Shown piece after piece: positions 4,978-12,702 of a stretch of 17,874 bases of DNA. The translations under genes and the position numbers were made by a program. Within the stretch, counting starts at the first letter, position 1; each line of letters starts with the position of its first letter. The notes under the pieces are model-generated. The model worked only from the letters and a program-made list of their open reading frames with translations, was not told the DNA's origin and did not search any database. The stretch is from Candidatus Woesearchaeota archaeon (GTDB lineage Archaea > Nanobdellota > Nanobdellia > Woesearchaeales > GW2011-AR15): contig JAMPXQ010000010.1 in NCBI GenBank assembly GCA_023701075.1, positions 1 to 17,874 of the forward strand, in the 5' to 3' direction.

Positions 4978-5930
4978 CGGATTACCTCAACAGCTTTGAT
5001 GCAGTCAGTATAATGCAGTTCATCCAAATAGTCTATCACGCCTATCCCGGGGATGATGCCTCTATCTAAACATAGTTGGCAGGTAGGTTCTTGTAATATG
5101 ATCTTTGGATTATTATAATACCGCAAAACTGAATCTCTTAGCACCTTAAGTCCATCTTGGTGTGATTTATAGCAATCAGGTCTTGTAGGGTTAGTATCAG
5201 GATTCCAAGTCCCATTCTGATAAATCAGGACATTTGGAGATTTTTGGGAATGCGGAAATTCTTCTTCTAATGCTTTTATGAAATTCAGTTTTTCCATCCC
5301 CAAGGATTCTCCAAGTCTTGGTGCTCTGACAGGGCTTTTATTTTCGTTATATGCATGCATAGTTCCTACTCTTCCGCCCATATCAAGCGAGGCCATAGAC
5401 ATCAAGTATCCGCAAAAACCATCTTCAAGAACCTTTGAATGGAATGCAGGATCTATTTTCTCAATAATCTGATAGACCATATTATGGATTGAGCCATAAA
5501 ATCCAAGGTCGCCAATGATTATCTTTTCTCCGGTGAACAATTGGCTGTCAACTAGGTATTGAAATATCTCTTCTGGGGTATTATTCCCTCTGCTGTCTGA
5601 AAATCTATCCTCGCTCAGCAATTTTTCGAGGCTGAAAAGTCCCCTGCCTGTTCCTGCGGAGCCGAAACAAAAACCGGGAAACCCGATGACTTTTCTGCCT
5701 AAGAAAAGAGGTTTTAGCGTGATATCCTTCCATTCTGGAAGATTGATCTCTTCAATCATGATGGCAGCAAGGTCATGGAGCGGCTCAGATCCCATGAGCA
5801 TGAAGGATAAAATGCCACCATTTCCTTCAAAGAGGCTCAGCGCTTTAGCAGCAGCAGGGATTGCCCATCTTTTTAATCCTCTATCATATGGGTAGGTTAT
5901 TCTGTTGAAATCATCGTAGTAATGAAGCAT
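4974..5930 (-). CDS. Hypothetical protein, 318 aa, coupled to a HAD-like fragment
   Basis: No family is recognised with confidence. The protein is soluble. A segment IIIGDLGFYGSIHNMVYQII (about 157-176) resembles the 'VDxGxxGS(I/L)' strand-turn-helix found in some proteins that travel with HAD phosphatases or phosphosugar enzymes. Upstream of it are GFPGFCFGSAGTGRGLFSLE (about 83-102), rich in glycine, and near the C-terminus a CQLC pair (about 287-290). The gene starts at an ATG about 26 nt after TTTAAATATT (5951-5960), so it is likely leaderless, and it is translationally coupled to the HAD-like fragment by an ATGA overlap. The coupling suggests the pair once acted together, perhaps on a phosphorylated small molecule; this is inference only. 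Confidence 0.7.
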   Translation of the reverse strand: MLHYYDDFNRITYPYDRGLKRWAIPAAAKALSLFEGNGGILSFMLMGSEPLHDLAAIMIEEINLPEWKDITLKPLFLGRKVIGFPGFCFGSAGTGRGLFSLEKLLSEDRFSDSRGNNTPEEIFQYLVDSQLFTGEKIIIGDLGFYGSIHNMVYQIIEKIDPAFHSKVLEDGFCGYLMSMASLDMGGRVGTMHAYNENKSPVRAPRLGESLGMEKLNFIKALEEEFPHSQKSPNVLIYQNGTWNPDTNPTRPDCYKSHQDGLKVLRDSVLRYYNNPKIILQEPTCQLCLDRGIIPGIGVIDYLDELHYTDCIKAVEVIR

Positions 5931-5950
5931 GTTGGTTGGAACAAACAGCT

Positions 5951-5960
5951 AATATTTAAA
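5951..5960 (-). promoter_or_regulatory. TATA box of the 318-aa gene
   Basis: TTTAAATATT on the minus strand lies about 25 nt upstream of the ATG at 5930, the spacing expected between an archaeal TATA box and the transcription start. The mRNA would start at or next to the start codon. Confidence 0.55.
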
Positions 5961-6068
5961 TGGTTCAGCTAAAAAATGCTTTCTTTTTGCACACAAGCTG
6001 TTGTTGTAAAATTCAGTTATTTCCAAGACTGCATAATGCATTTTTTTTAGAGATGATGGTAGTTTTCC

Positions 6069-6269
6069 TCACAGTTTTGTCAGCACAGATTTAAGAAGGT
6101 CTTTTGTCTTTCCTATATGATTGGTTATGTCTTTTTTCTTGTCACTGCTAAGGTGCTTGACTTTTTTTAATTCCGTTACTTGGTCATCAAGGATTTTGAC
6201 ATAGCTTTCAATCGAAGTTTTTAGGGTCTCAAGTTCATATTGGTTCAAGATGATAGATTTTTCTTCCAT
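6069..6269 (-). CDS. Small helical, coiled-coil-like protein, 66 aa
   Basis: This short protein begins MEEKSIILNQYELETLKTSI and is rich in Lys, Glu, Leu and Asp with heptad-like hydrophobic spacing through most of its length, so it is probably one or two long helices. It has no signal peptide and no known motif. A TATA box (ATATTTATACC on the minus strand, about 6288-6298) lies about 24 nt before the ATG, supporting a real, leaderless gene. It stands between xpd and the 318-aa gene on the same strand but with its own promoter. The function is unknown. Confidence 0.6.
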   Translation of the reverse strand: MEEKSIILNQYELETLKTSIESYVKILDDQVTELKKVKHLSSDKKKDITNHIGKTKDLLKSVLTKL

Positions 6270-6373
6270 ATGATTAAAAATGGATGTTGGTATAAATATT
6301 TTCTGACATTGACAGGAGGGATAGAGTTTTTACTGGACTCTAAGGCAATCTGTTTTCAAGAATGTAATTATAT

Positions 6374-8242
6374 TTAATTGGTCTTAAAAAAATCCATGAT
6401 CATCTCCTTATAGTTCAGGTTCACTTCAATATCCCAGTCCTCGGGGAAGCATCTCCTGTAATTAGGCCAGGTGAATCTCTCATCCAGGAAGATTATTATG
6501 CCTTTGTCTGTCTCGCTCCTTATGCATCTTCCGGCGTTCTGCAGCGTCTTATTGAATGCAGGGAACAGGTATCCATAGTCCCATCCCTTCTTGAATTTCT
6601 TGTCAAAATATTCAATGAGTGATTTTGTCTCAAGATCAGGTGCAGAGAGCGGCAGGCCGACAATTATCACGGCTTTGAGGAAATCTCCAGGCAGGTCAAT
6701 CCCTTCTCCAAAGCTTCCGGACGCAACCCCAAGTAAGACAGCTCCGCTGTCCTTATATCCTTTGAAATTTGTGAGGAATAATTCTTTCTCTTCTTTATCC
6801 ATGCTGGGGTCTTCGCTAAAGACAGTCTTTGTGACGCCTTTTAATGCAGTTTTCACCTTATCCATGATGAAATAGCTAGGGAAGAACACAGCGCTGTTTC
6901 CAGGAACAGTATTTATTATTTCCGCGAGTATCTCTGCGATATTATCGAACTGCTGGTCATTCCTCGCAGTGAATTTTGTCGTCGTCTTAGGTATGATGAG
7001 GTTTAGCCTGTTTTTCTTGGGGAATGGGTCACTAAAGACGACCTCCTGGCAGTTCTCTACGCCTAGGAGTTCCTTATACATGCTGGTGGGAAGAAGTGTC
7101 CCTGACATCAGGATAGTGCTTCTCGCGCCGTTTATTATCTCTTTTGATACGACACTTGAATCCAGGCATCTATAAGATAGCGTGATGAGCGGTTCCTTGA
7201 AACCCTGTTTCTTTGATATTATCCTTGCAAATCCTTCGTCAGGGCCAAGCCACTTGTGCAAGAAATTGGCGACGCTTCCAAGGTATGACTGCTTCTGGAT
7301 CTTCCTCACTTCGCTGGCAGTGTCCTCAAGCTCTTTTATGAGCGATTCATAATCAAATTTCTGCAGCGGCTTATAGAACTCATCTTTGACGACAATCTTC
7401 TCGCCGATATTTATCTCCATGCATAGCCTGCTTAGGATCTTATCGATATATTCTATCTGAGCAGTTATCTTGTATCCGTATTTCTTGCATTCGCTTACTG
7501 CTCTTTTTATCATCACATTTGAGAGGTGTTCGGATGCAAGGTCCTTGAGCCTGTATGGGAGGTTATGCGCCTCATCGATTATCACGATTATGTCTTTTAG
7601 TTCTTTCTCTATCTTGCTTAGGAAGCTATCGCCTATGTCTGGATGGAACAGGTAGTAGTAATCGGTTATGATGACCTTTGCCCTATGCGCAATCCCAAGC
7701 GATATCTCATAGGGGCATACTTTTTCAAAAGCGCTCTCTTCAACGATCTTTTCAGATGAGGTCGGTGCATCAGAAAGCACCTTTATGAGCTGGCTTCCTC
7801 TTGGCGTGAACTTTGTCTGGCTTGACCTGCAGTTGGTATAGAATTCGCATTTCTTCTCTTCCTTTAGCTTCTTGCAGTATTCCAGGAAATCCTTGTTGTA
7901 TAGTTTCTCGATTCCTCCCTGCAGGCACATGTGCTTCTTCCCGATTATCGAGACGCAGCTTGCATCCACATCATATATCTTTTTTATTGCTTTTAGGGTA
8001 TCGATAGCTATCTTATGCTGAGTATGCCTTGATGTCAGGAAAAGTATCGTTTTCCCATTTTTTATGGCATAGGCAAGTGCAGGGCTAAGAGTAGCAGCAG
8101 TCTTCCCTAAGCCAGTAGGCGCATGTACGATGAGATTTCTGTTGTTCTGTATGGAAGCATCAGTCAGAAGAAGAAGTTTGTTCTGCTCATCTCTGACGAT
8201 CTCATGCGGGAAGAGAAGCTCTTTTTTCCTTGATTCATCCAT
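6374..8242 (-). CDS. xpd: XPD/Rad3-type Fe-S DNA helicase
   Basis: This superfamily 2 helicase (about 622 aa) unwinds DNA 5' to 3'; XPD works in nucleotide excision repair in eukaryotes and probably in repair in archaea. Visible parts are Walker A APTGLGKT (about 41-48), motif Ia LTSRHTQ, the DEAH box (223-226), SGTLLP, SYFIMDKV, GSFGEGIDLPG and motif VI QNAGRCIRS (568-576). Between motifs Ia and II are cysteines at about 106, 123, 132, 138 and 176 (CPYE), the region where XPD holds its 4Fe-4S cluster; four would be the ligands. The frame opens at a TTG (8245), but ATG 8242 is preferred; a TATA box CTTTTATTAA (8265-8274) about 27 nt upstream implies a leaderless mRNA. The length is usual for archaeal XPD. 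DinG is less likely because the CPYE and overall layout fit XPD. Confidence 0.9.
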   Translation of the reverse strand: MDESRKKELLFPHEIVRDEQNKLLLLTDASIQNNRNLIVHAPTGLGKTAATLSPALAYAIKNGKTILFLTSRHTQHKIAIDTLKAIKKIYDVDASCVSIIGKKHMCLQGGIEKLYNKDFLEYCKKLKEEKKCEFYTNCRSSQTKFTPRGSQLIKVLSDAPTSSEKIVEESAFEKVCPYEISLGIAHRAKVIITDYYYLFHPDIGDSFLSKIEKELKDIIVIIDEAHNLPYRLKDLASEHLSNVMIKRAVSECKKYGYKITAQIEYIDKILSRLCMEINIGEKIVVKDEFYKPLQKFDYESLIKELEDTASEVRKIQKQSYLGSVANFLHKWLGPDEGFARIISKKQGFKEPLITLSYRCLDSSVVSKEIINGARSTILMSGTLLPTSMYKELLGVENCQEVVFSDPFPKKNRLNLIIPKTTTKFTARNDQQFDNIAEILAEIINTVPGNSAVFFPSYFIMDKVKTALKGVTKTVFSEDPSMDKEEKELFLTNFKGYKDSGAVLLGVASGSFGEGIDLPGDFLKAVIIVGLPLSAPDLETKSLIEYFDKKFKKGWDYGYLFPAFNKTLQNAGRCIRSETDKGIIIFLDERFTWPNYRRCFPEDWDIEVNLNYKEMIMDFFKTN

Positions 8243-8294
8243 CAAGCAATAAATTTGGAGGGGGTTAATAAAAGATGTGGAAAAATAAATCGGT

Positions 8295-9158
8295 CTATCT
8301 CATTGCAGCTCGATGCATAAGGTAGATCTCTTTAGCGAAAGGTGAATCTAGTCTCATTATTTCATCTGAGCTAAAATACCTCAATCCTCTGCATTTTTCA
8401 ATCTCTCTGTTGTGTGGGACCTGATTTCCAATATCTACCTGAAATATGGTCTGCTCATATTCTCCTGTTTGGTTCAGGCAAGTCTTTAGTGTGCGTTTGA
8501 TGCTTGCTTTTACACCTAGTTCTTCATACATCTCAGAGATTACGGTCTGTTCTGGATTGTCTTGGATATTGCCGGTCGGGATGAACCAGCCATTGTATCT
8601 CTTTTCAGTTCGTTCCATCAAGAGTATTCTGTCTCTGGAATCAAGGATTACTGCACCGACGCCAATTATAGGCAATGTGTTTATTCGTATTATATTCTCA
8701 TCAATCAAAGCGAAATTTCCAGTGATATAACCAATAAGCCTCTCACCCTTTAGTATCTTTCCGGCATACATGATATCTGCTTCAGGACCATAAAAACCAC
8801 CGACAGAGACATGGATCCGTTGTCCATCCAAGGTATTATATCCCAATCCATCTCTGAGGGATCTCACTGCATTTGTTGCATCATCCCCATCTATTATTGC
8901 AGTAATTAGTCCATCACTTCCAAAGTATTGCTGGATTTTCCTTGTGAGTGCATAGGGATTGAATTCATTCGTTTTTGCAGCTATTGGTGAAGTTGTTGGG
9001 CTGCAGGCTATCTTAGGTATCATTGACGCAGTGGCATCTGGTAGGAATTCAACTGGCCAGATATGCAATCCAGTCACATCAAGTCTCTTCAAGAAATCAG
9101 CAAATCTTGTCTCGCCAGAAGGATTCATCGCTGCAATATAGCACATATCCCAATTCAT
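8295..9158 (-). CDS. Nudix-domain protein with an unknown N-terminal domain
   Basis: The C-terminal half (about residues 162-287) is a Nudix hydrolase fold. GVGAVILDSRDRILLMER is the first strand pair, WFIPTGN leads into the Nudix box at about 196-215, and a LRYFSSDEI segment closes the fold. The box keeps the metal-binding EExG (YEELGV), but the usual first Glu seems replaced by Asp in IQDNPEQ and the Arg of REL by Ser (SEM), so activity or substrate may differ. The N-terminal 160 residues (WDMCYIAAMNPSGETRFADFL...) are unrecognised but contain Rossmann-like strands such as GLITAIIDGDD. The ATG at 9158 is preferred to the GTG at 9167 because GAGGTGAT, complementary to the 16S rRNA 3' end, lies just upstream. 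It is the second gene of a pair with the HPr-kinase-like protein. Confidence 0.75.
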   Translation of the reverse strand: MNWDMCYIAAMNPSGETRFADFLKRLDVTGLHIWPVEFLPDATASMIPKIACSPTTSPIAAKTNEFNPYALTRKIQQYFGSDGLITAIIDGDDATNAVRSLRDGLGYNTLDGQRIHVSVGGFYGPEADIMYAGKILKGERLIGYITGNFALIDENIIRINTLPIIGVGAVILDSRDRILLMERTEKRYNGWFIPTGNIQDNPEQTVISEMYEELGVKASIKRTLKTCLNQTGEYEQTIFQVDIGNQVPHNREIEKCRGLRYFSSDEIMRLDSPFAKEIYLMHRAAMR

Positions 9159-9162
9159 TTCT

Positions 9163-9170
9163 ATCACCTC
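9163..9170 (-). promoter_or_regulatory. Strong Shine-Dalgarno overlapping the upstream stop codon
   Basis: GAGGTGAT on the minus strand matches eight bases of the expected anti-SD at the 16S rRNA 3' end. It contains the TGA stop of the HPr-kinase-like gene and is four bases before the ATG at 9158. It decides the start of the Nudix gene and couples it to its upstream partner. Confidence 0.7.
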
Positions 9171-10345
9171 GGTTCAATGGTATGTATTCCTTTTCTCTGA
9201 TACTCAAATATCTGTTCACCTATCTCTAGCATTAACTTATATCTCTCTTCTGAAGGCCTTAGATTGTCACTCTCATCAAAGACAACTGATCTTGTATTGA
9301 TAAGCACTGCTCCACCTGTTTTTTTTGCAAGCCTGTCAAATCCAGTTGCAATATACTCAAGGAACTCAGGGGCCTGATTGACAAGGACAGGAAGTTCAAA
9401 TGGGCTAGGATAGTATCCTATGTCAGCCATTCCATTCCTTAGCTTTGGCGCTTGATAATCTCTCAGATAATTAGATGTTGATTCTGGCGGGATTGCAGTG
9501 ATGATTTCATTCCCTTGCCAATAGGTTCTATGTGCATCTGGAATCCCCCAAGATAGGATTACTAAGCATCTTGTCCCAGTATATCTATCTATATCACCAT
9601 ATATTTCCCTAGGCTTGATGAATGCTCTGCTTCCGAAATCAATATCTTGGGGTAGTAGTGTTCCATCCAATAAGGTATTTTCAAGTCCATATAATCCTTT
9701 AATGTCATTGATATCGACCCTGCCGGATGCTCCTTCAAGCAGTGTCCTTAATCTGGGATACCATAGGTCAGTCTCAAGATTGATCCCTCTCTCAAAACCA
9801 TGTTTATCCTCATGTACAAAAGTCAGGTCTTCAGAGAATGGCGTAGAGTTCCGCATTTTCGCAATGAAATTACCGATGCTAGATTTTCCGGTTCCAGTAG
9901 CTCCGATCACTGCAATCGGGCTGTTGACAAGAGCATGCAGAAGTATTCCTTCATTGCCAGTCAAGAAAGAGTCATAATGGATTATCCCGGCTAATGCATT
10001 CTTTACATTTCCAAACCAGGAGGTTCCATCTATCTCAATATTTCCTCTAGGGTCTATATACATCCCATGCGGTCTGTTTGAATTGGTTCTAATCGTTAGT
10101 TGATATTCATCAGTTTCAAAATGAAATCCAGGTGAGAAATTAAATGAATTAGGTAAGATCTTAGCTAAGTAAGGAGAATCTGTTTCTATCCTCACTACAG
10201 TATTATTTATTTCAACCCAATGGCTGTAAGGTAATTCTTCAAATGGTAATCTCTCATCTATATATTGGATAGGCGCTCGTGAATTGGTATTTGTATTTGA
10301 AATTAAGACGTGTCCTTGTGTTTTTACTGATTCATCCTGTGGCAT
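9164..10345 (-). CDS. HPr kinase-like P-loop protein
   Basis: The 393-aa protein has the layout of HPr kinase/phosphorylase-related kinases. An N-terminal beta-rich part contains VVRIETDSPYLAKILPNSF (about 50-68). Then come GILLHALVNSPIAVIGATGTGKSS with Walker A GATGTGKS at 148-155, and an acidic SEDLTFVHEDKHG segment where the family has its catalytic acidic residues. Those kinases phosphorylate a serine in a partner protein or a small molecule; the PTS-linked HPr itself is not expected here, so the substrate is unknown. The frame opens at TTG 10384, but ATG 10345 follows AAGGAGTG at a good distance and was chosen. A TATA box TTATATATAAAT (about 10391-10402) lies upstream. It is coupled to the Nudix gene, so the two probably act on one nucleotide-related substrate. 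Assignment rests on the P-loop context only. Confidence 0.65.
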   Translation of the reverse strand: MPQDESVKTQGHVLISNTNTNSRAPIQYIDERLPFEELPYSHWVEINNTVVRIETDSPYLAKILPNSFNFSPGFHFETDEYQLTIRTNSNRPHGMYIDPRGNIEIDGTSWFGNVKNALAGIIHYDSFLTGNEGILLHALVNSPIAVIGATGTGKSSIGNFIAKMRNSTPFSEDLTFVHEDKHGFERGINLETDLWYPRLRTLLEGASGRVDINDIKGLYGLENTLLDGTLLPQDIDFGSRAFIKPREIYGDIDRYTGTRCLVILSWGIPDAHRTYWQGNEIITAIPPESTSNYLRDYQAPKLRNGMADIGYYPSPFELPVLVNQAPEFLEYIATGFDRLAKKTGGAVLINTRSVVFDESDNLRPSEERYKLMLEIGEQIFEYQRKGIHTIEPR

Positions 10346-10350
10346 AGTTT

Positions 10351-10463
10351 CACTCCTTCTTTTTTGGAATGCGATTTTGGACAAGTTTCATTTATATATA
10401 ACTTTGTTCTATAATTATATAATAACACAAATTATTAATATAACAAGTTCATCCGTTAGGACA
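10351..10463. promoter_or_regulatory. Divergent promoter region
   Basis: This short AT-rich interval serves two genes. On the minus strand TATATATAAAT (10391-10401) and the SD AAGGAGTG (10351-10358) serve the HPr-kinase-like gene. On the plus strand TTATTAATATAAC (about 10431-10443) lies about 25 nt before the AbrB-PhoU start at 10464, with another AT-rich element, ATTATATAATAA, near 10416. No clear operator is seen. Confidence 0.5.
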
Positions 10464-11393
10464 ATGAAAAGAAAGCTCGTGAAGCAAGGCAATAATGCTT
10501 TGACGATAACCCTTCCAAAGGAATGGCTTACCCGGTATGGGCTTAATGCAGGAGATGAAGTCTTCCTAAAAGAGAACGATTCAGATATCCTGATAAAGGC
10601 AGAGCCTTCCGCGGAATTGAAGAAAGTCCGCTTCAGGCTAGATTCTTTCAAAGGCATAATCCAGAAGTATCTTCAAAGTCTTTATCGTCAGGGGATAAGT
10701 GAGATTGAATTGGATTATCAGGATTCATCTCTTCTTTCAGAAGTCCATAAGACTCTAAATGCAAGTTTGATAGGCTATGAGATTATCGATCATTCGCAAA
10801 ACAAGATAATAATAAAGAGTGTCGCAGAAGTTCAGGACGGGAATTTTGATGCTATGTTTCGGAGGATATTTAGGGTGAACTTAAGCATGCTTCATCTTCT
10901 GAAAAAAATGCTTGAAGAGTCAATATTTGATGAGATTGAATCTGTGATGATGCTGGAAGAGACAAATAACAAGCTCACAAATTTCTGCAGGAGAAGCATC
11001 TCTAAGAGGCTCTACGAAGGCCAAGAGATAGTGCTCTTATATTCAGTGATAGAAGTGCTGGAACGGATGGCAGATGAGATCAAGTATCTGATCAGCTATT
11101 TCAAGTCAGGAAAAAAACCGATTATAGCATCAAACGAGAAAAAATTGATATCAGATGCAGTGGATTTTTTTGAATTATGCCACACATCCTATTTTAGTGA
11201 TGATTTTTTAAGCCACGTAAAAGAAGGCATTAAGCGTAAAGACCTAATCGAGAATTCACTAAAGGTTTTCCATAAATCGACCCATAAGGATTTCTACATC
11301 ATGCATTACTTTATCAACATAATCCAGCAGACAGCGCATATCTTGACATATAGGCTCCAGATATATTTCCTAACTAATACTACTAAAAAGTAG
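10464..11393 (+). CDS. AbrB/SpoVT DNA-binding and PhoU-like regulator
   Basis: Residues 1-46 (MKRKLVKQGNNALTITLPKE, then GLNAGDEVFLKEN) form a swapped-hairpin AbrB/MazE/SpoVT DNA-binding domain. The remaining ~260 residues are helical and resemble the PhoU domain. This two-part architecture is common in archaea and is annotated as a phosphate uptake regulator; in bacteria PhoU couples the Pst transporter to phosphate signalling. No pst genes are in the window, so the phosphate link is by family only. The frame is open upstream to 10284, but the 60 extra residues overlap the promoter and are not family-like, so ATG 10464 was chosen. Its last codons and stop overlap the palindrome that precedes the next gene. 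It could bind that palindrome, but nothing shows this. Confidence 0.85.
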   Translation: MKRKLVKQGNNALTITLPKEWLTRYGLNAGDEVFLKENDSDILIKAEPSAELKKVRFRLDSFKGIIQKYLQSLYRQGISEIELDYQDSSLLSEVHKTLNASLIGYEIIDHSQNKIIIKSVAEVQDGNFDAMFRRIFRVNLSMLHLLKKMLEESIFDEIESVMMLEETNNKLTNFCRRSISKRLYEGQEIVLLYSVIEVLERMADEIKYLISYFKSGKKPIIASNEKKLISDAVDFFELCHTSYFSDDFLSHVKEGIKRKDLIENSLKVFHKSTHKDFYIMHYFINIIQQTAHILTYRLQIYFLTNTTKK

Positions 11394-11406
11394 TAAAATT
11401 TAAATA
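11378..11406 (+). promoter_or_regulatory. Palindrome and TATA box before the membrane protein gene
   Basis: A perfect inverted repeat TACTACT-AAAA-AGTAGTA (11378-11395) runs straight into the TATA box TTTAAATA (11399-11406), which is about 26 nt before the ATG at 11429 (a leaderless start). The 18 bases 11381-11398 are identical to 726-743, also just upstream of a TATA box. The site covers the expected TFB recognition element, so a bound protein would compete with the basal machinery. Confidence 0.55.
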
Positions 11407-11428
11407 TGTAAGGTTCATCTAGTGCTGC

Positions 11429-11950
11429 ATGCACAATGGTTTTGGGGTAAAGGCAGTATTTGAGAGCTGGTACTTCTTTTTGGCAGCACTTCTCATAGGC
11501 CTATTGGTATTCTCAAAGGCAGCATTCTTCATATTTGCATTTTTCCTATTAGATGTATTCAAGAATATACTTGAACTCAGGCTATGGATGAATTATTTTC
11601 CTATAAAAATAATGGAGATAGGGATAATAACTGTCAGCTATATCTTTGGGTTCAAGGCAGGATTGGTTCTTGTCATATTGTATTTCATGAACAAGGCAGC
11701 ATTCTCAAGGATAGACAACCGTTTTGTGATAGACCTGTTCCCATTGATGATTATCTGCATCTTGGCAGACATATTGTCATCCATGCCTTTTCCTTGGATA
11801 GCTATTGTATTATTTGTGCTGAGGTACTTCCTTGACATCATTTTTGAATTCATGTTTGCATATGCTATAACACTAAAGAATCTGCCGGCAAGGGTCCTTA
11901 ATTCTATTGTTGCATTTTTTATCTTCAATCTAATCAGCAGCTTCATCTAG
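11429..11950 (+). CDS. Hypothetical multi-pass membrane protein, 173 aa
   Basis: The protein is strongly hydrophobic with about five or six membrane helices (around residues 14-42, 56-84, 96-115, 118-145 and 152-173) joined by short loops with few charges, such as NRFVID and KNLPARVLN. No transporter signature is recognised. It follows the AbrB-PhoU gene by 35 nt on the same strand but has its own TATA box and palindrome. The ATG at 11429 is the first in frame and fits a leaderless mRNA. It may be controlled together with the methyltransferase-like gene at 786, which has the same 18-base element. Function unknown. Confidence 0.75.
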   Translation: MHNGFGVKAVFESWYFFLAALLIGLLVFSKAAFFIFAFFLLDVFKNILELRLWMNYFPIKIMEIGIITVSYIFGFKAGLVLVILYFMNKAAFSRIDNRFVIDLFPLMIICILADILSSMPFPWIAIVLFVLRYFLDIIFEFMFAYAITLKNLPARVLNSIVAFFIFNLISSFI

Positions 11951-11955
11951 GCTAA

Positions 11956-11965
11956 AAATATATAA
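11956..11965 (+). promoter_or_regulatory. TATA box of the nitroreductase gene
   Basis: ATATATAAAT lies about 27 nt before the ATG at 11989, so the transcript should start at or beside that codon. This supports the upstream ATG rather than an internal one. Confidence 0.6.
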
Positions 11966-11988
11966 ATCACCTTATCTAAAATAATTCC

Positions 11989-12699
11989 ATGGATGTGAGT
12001 GAAGTCCATAATGAGACTTTTGAGATAAAGGATTCAGTGAATCCTGACATGATAAAGATGAATGTCTTTGAAGCGATAGCTACAAGGCGTTCCATTAGGA
12101 AATATACTTCTCAGGATGTCCCTATGGAGATACTGGGTCTGATAATAGATGCTGGAAGATACGCTCCTTCAGCAGGGAACACCCAGAACTGGAGATTCAT
12201 AATCATAAAGGATCCTTCCAACAGGCAGAAGATTGCAGAGGCATCCATGCAGCAGCTATGGATTGCGGAGGCGCCTATCTTGATCTGTGTAGTATCAGAG
12301 ACAGAGAAATTGAAGAAGTTCTATGGTGTGAGGGGAGAGAGGCTATATAGCGTGCAGAACTGTGCAGCAGCTGTTCAGAACATGCTCCTTACAGCACATG
12401 CACTTGGTCTTGCATCCTGCTGGATAAGCAGTTTTGATGAAGAGGTGCTGAGCAGGACATTAGGTCTTCCAGGAGAAGTGAGGCCTCAGGCAGTCCTCCC
12501 TATAGGCTATCCTGATGAGATAGTCCCGGCACCTTCGCACTATACGATGGAGAATGTAACCTATTTTGAAGCATATGGAAGAAGGTTCACAAATATCGAG
12601 AGGATAATGCAGAACCCGCTTGTGTTCGATAAGATCTCCAGGATGATATCAGGTTTCATCGAAGCAGGGAAAGATGCGATGAATAAGAAAAAGAAATGA
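11989..12699 (+). CDS. Nitroreductase-family flavin oxidoreductase
   Basis: The 236-aa protein belongs to the FMN-dependent nitroreductase family, which reduces nitro compounds, quinones or flavins with NAD(P)H. ATRRSIRKYTSQDVP (31-45) holds the FMN phosphate-binding RRS-R, APSAGNTQNWRF (59-70) is the second FMN-contacting segment, and LGLASCWISSF and VLPIGYPDE are the late family motifs near the dimer interface. An N-terminal extension of about 23 residues before MNVFEAIATRRS and a C-terminal helical tail of about 50 residues ending in KKKK are additional. The ATG at 11989 is supported by a TATA box 24-33 nt upstream; the internal ATG at 12058 is the alternative. It is convergent, three bases apart, with the next gene. 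The natural substrate cannot be told. Confidence 0.9.
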   Translation: MDVSEVHNETFEIKDSVNPDMIKMNVFEAIATRRSIRKYTSQDVPMEILGLIIDAGRYAPSAGNTQNWRFIIIKDPSNRQKIAEASMQQLWIAEAPILICVVSETEKLKKFYGVRGERLYSVQNCAAAVQNMLLTAHALGLASCWISSFDEEVLSRTLGLPGEVRPQAVLPIGYPDEIVPAPSHYTMENVTYFEAYGRRFTNIERIMQNPLVFDKISRMISGFIEAGKDAMNKKKK

Positions 12700-12702
12700 T
12701 TG

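Noticed and set aside
10284-10463. 60-residue upstream extension of the AbrB-PhoU protein
   Set aside because: It overlaps the divergent promoter and the HPr-kinase-like gene start, and the AbrB domain normally begins at the MKRKLVKQG start.
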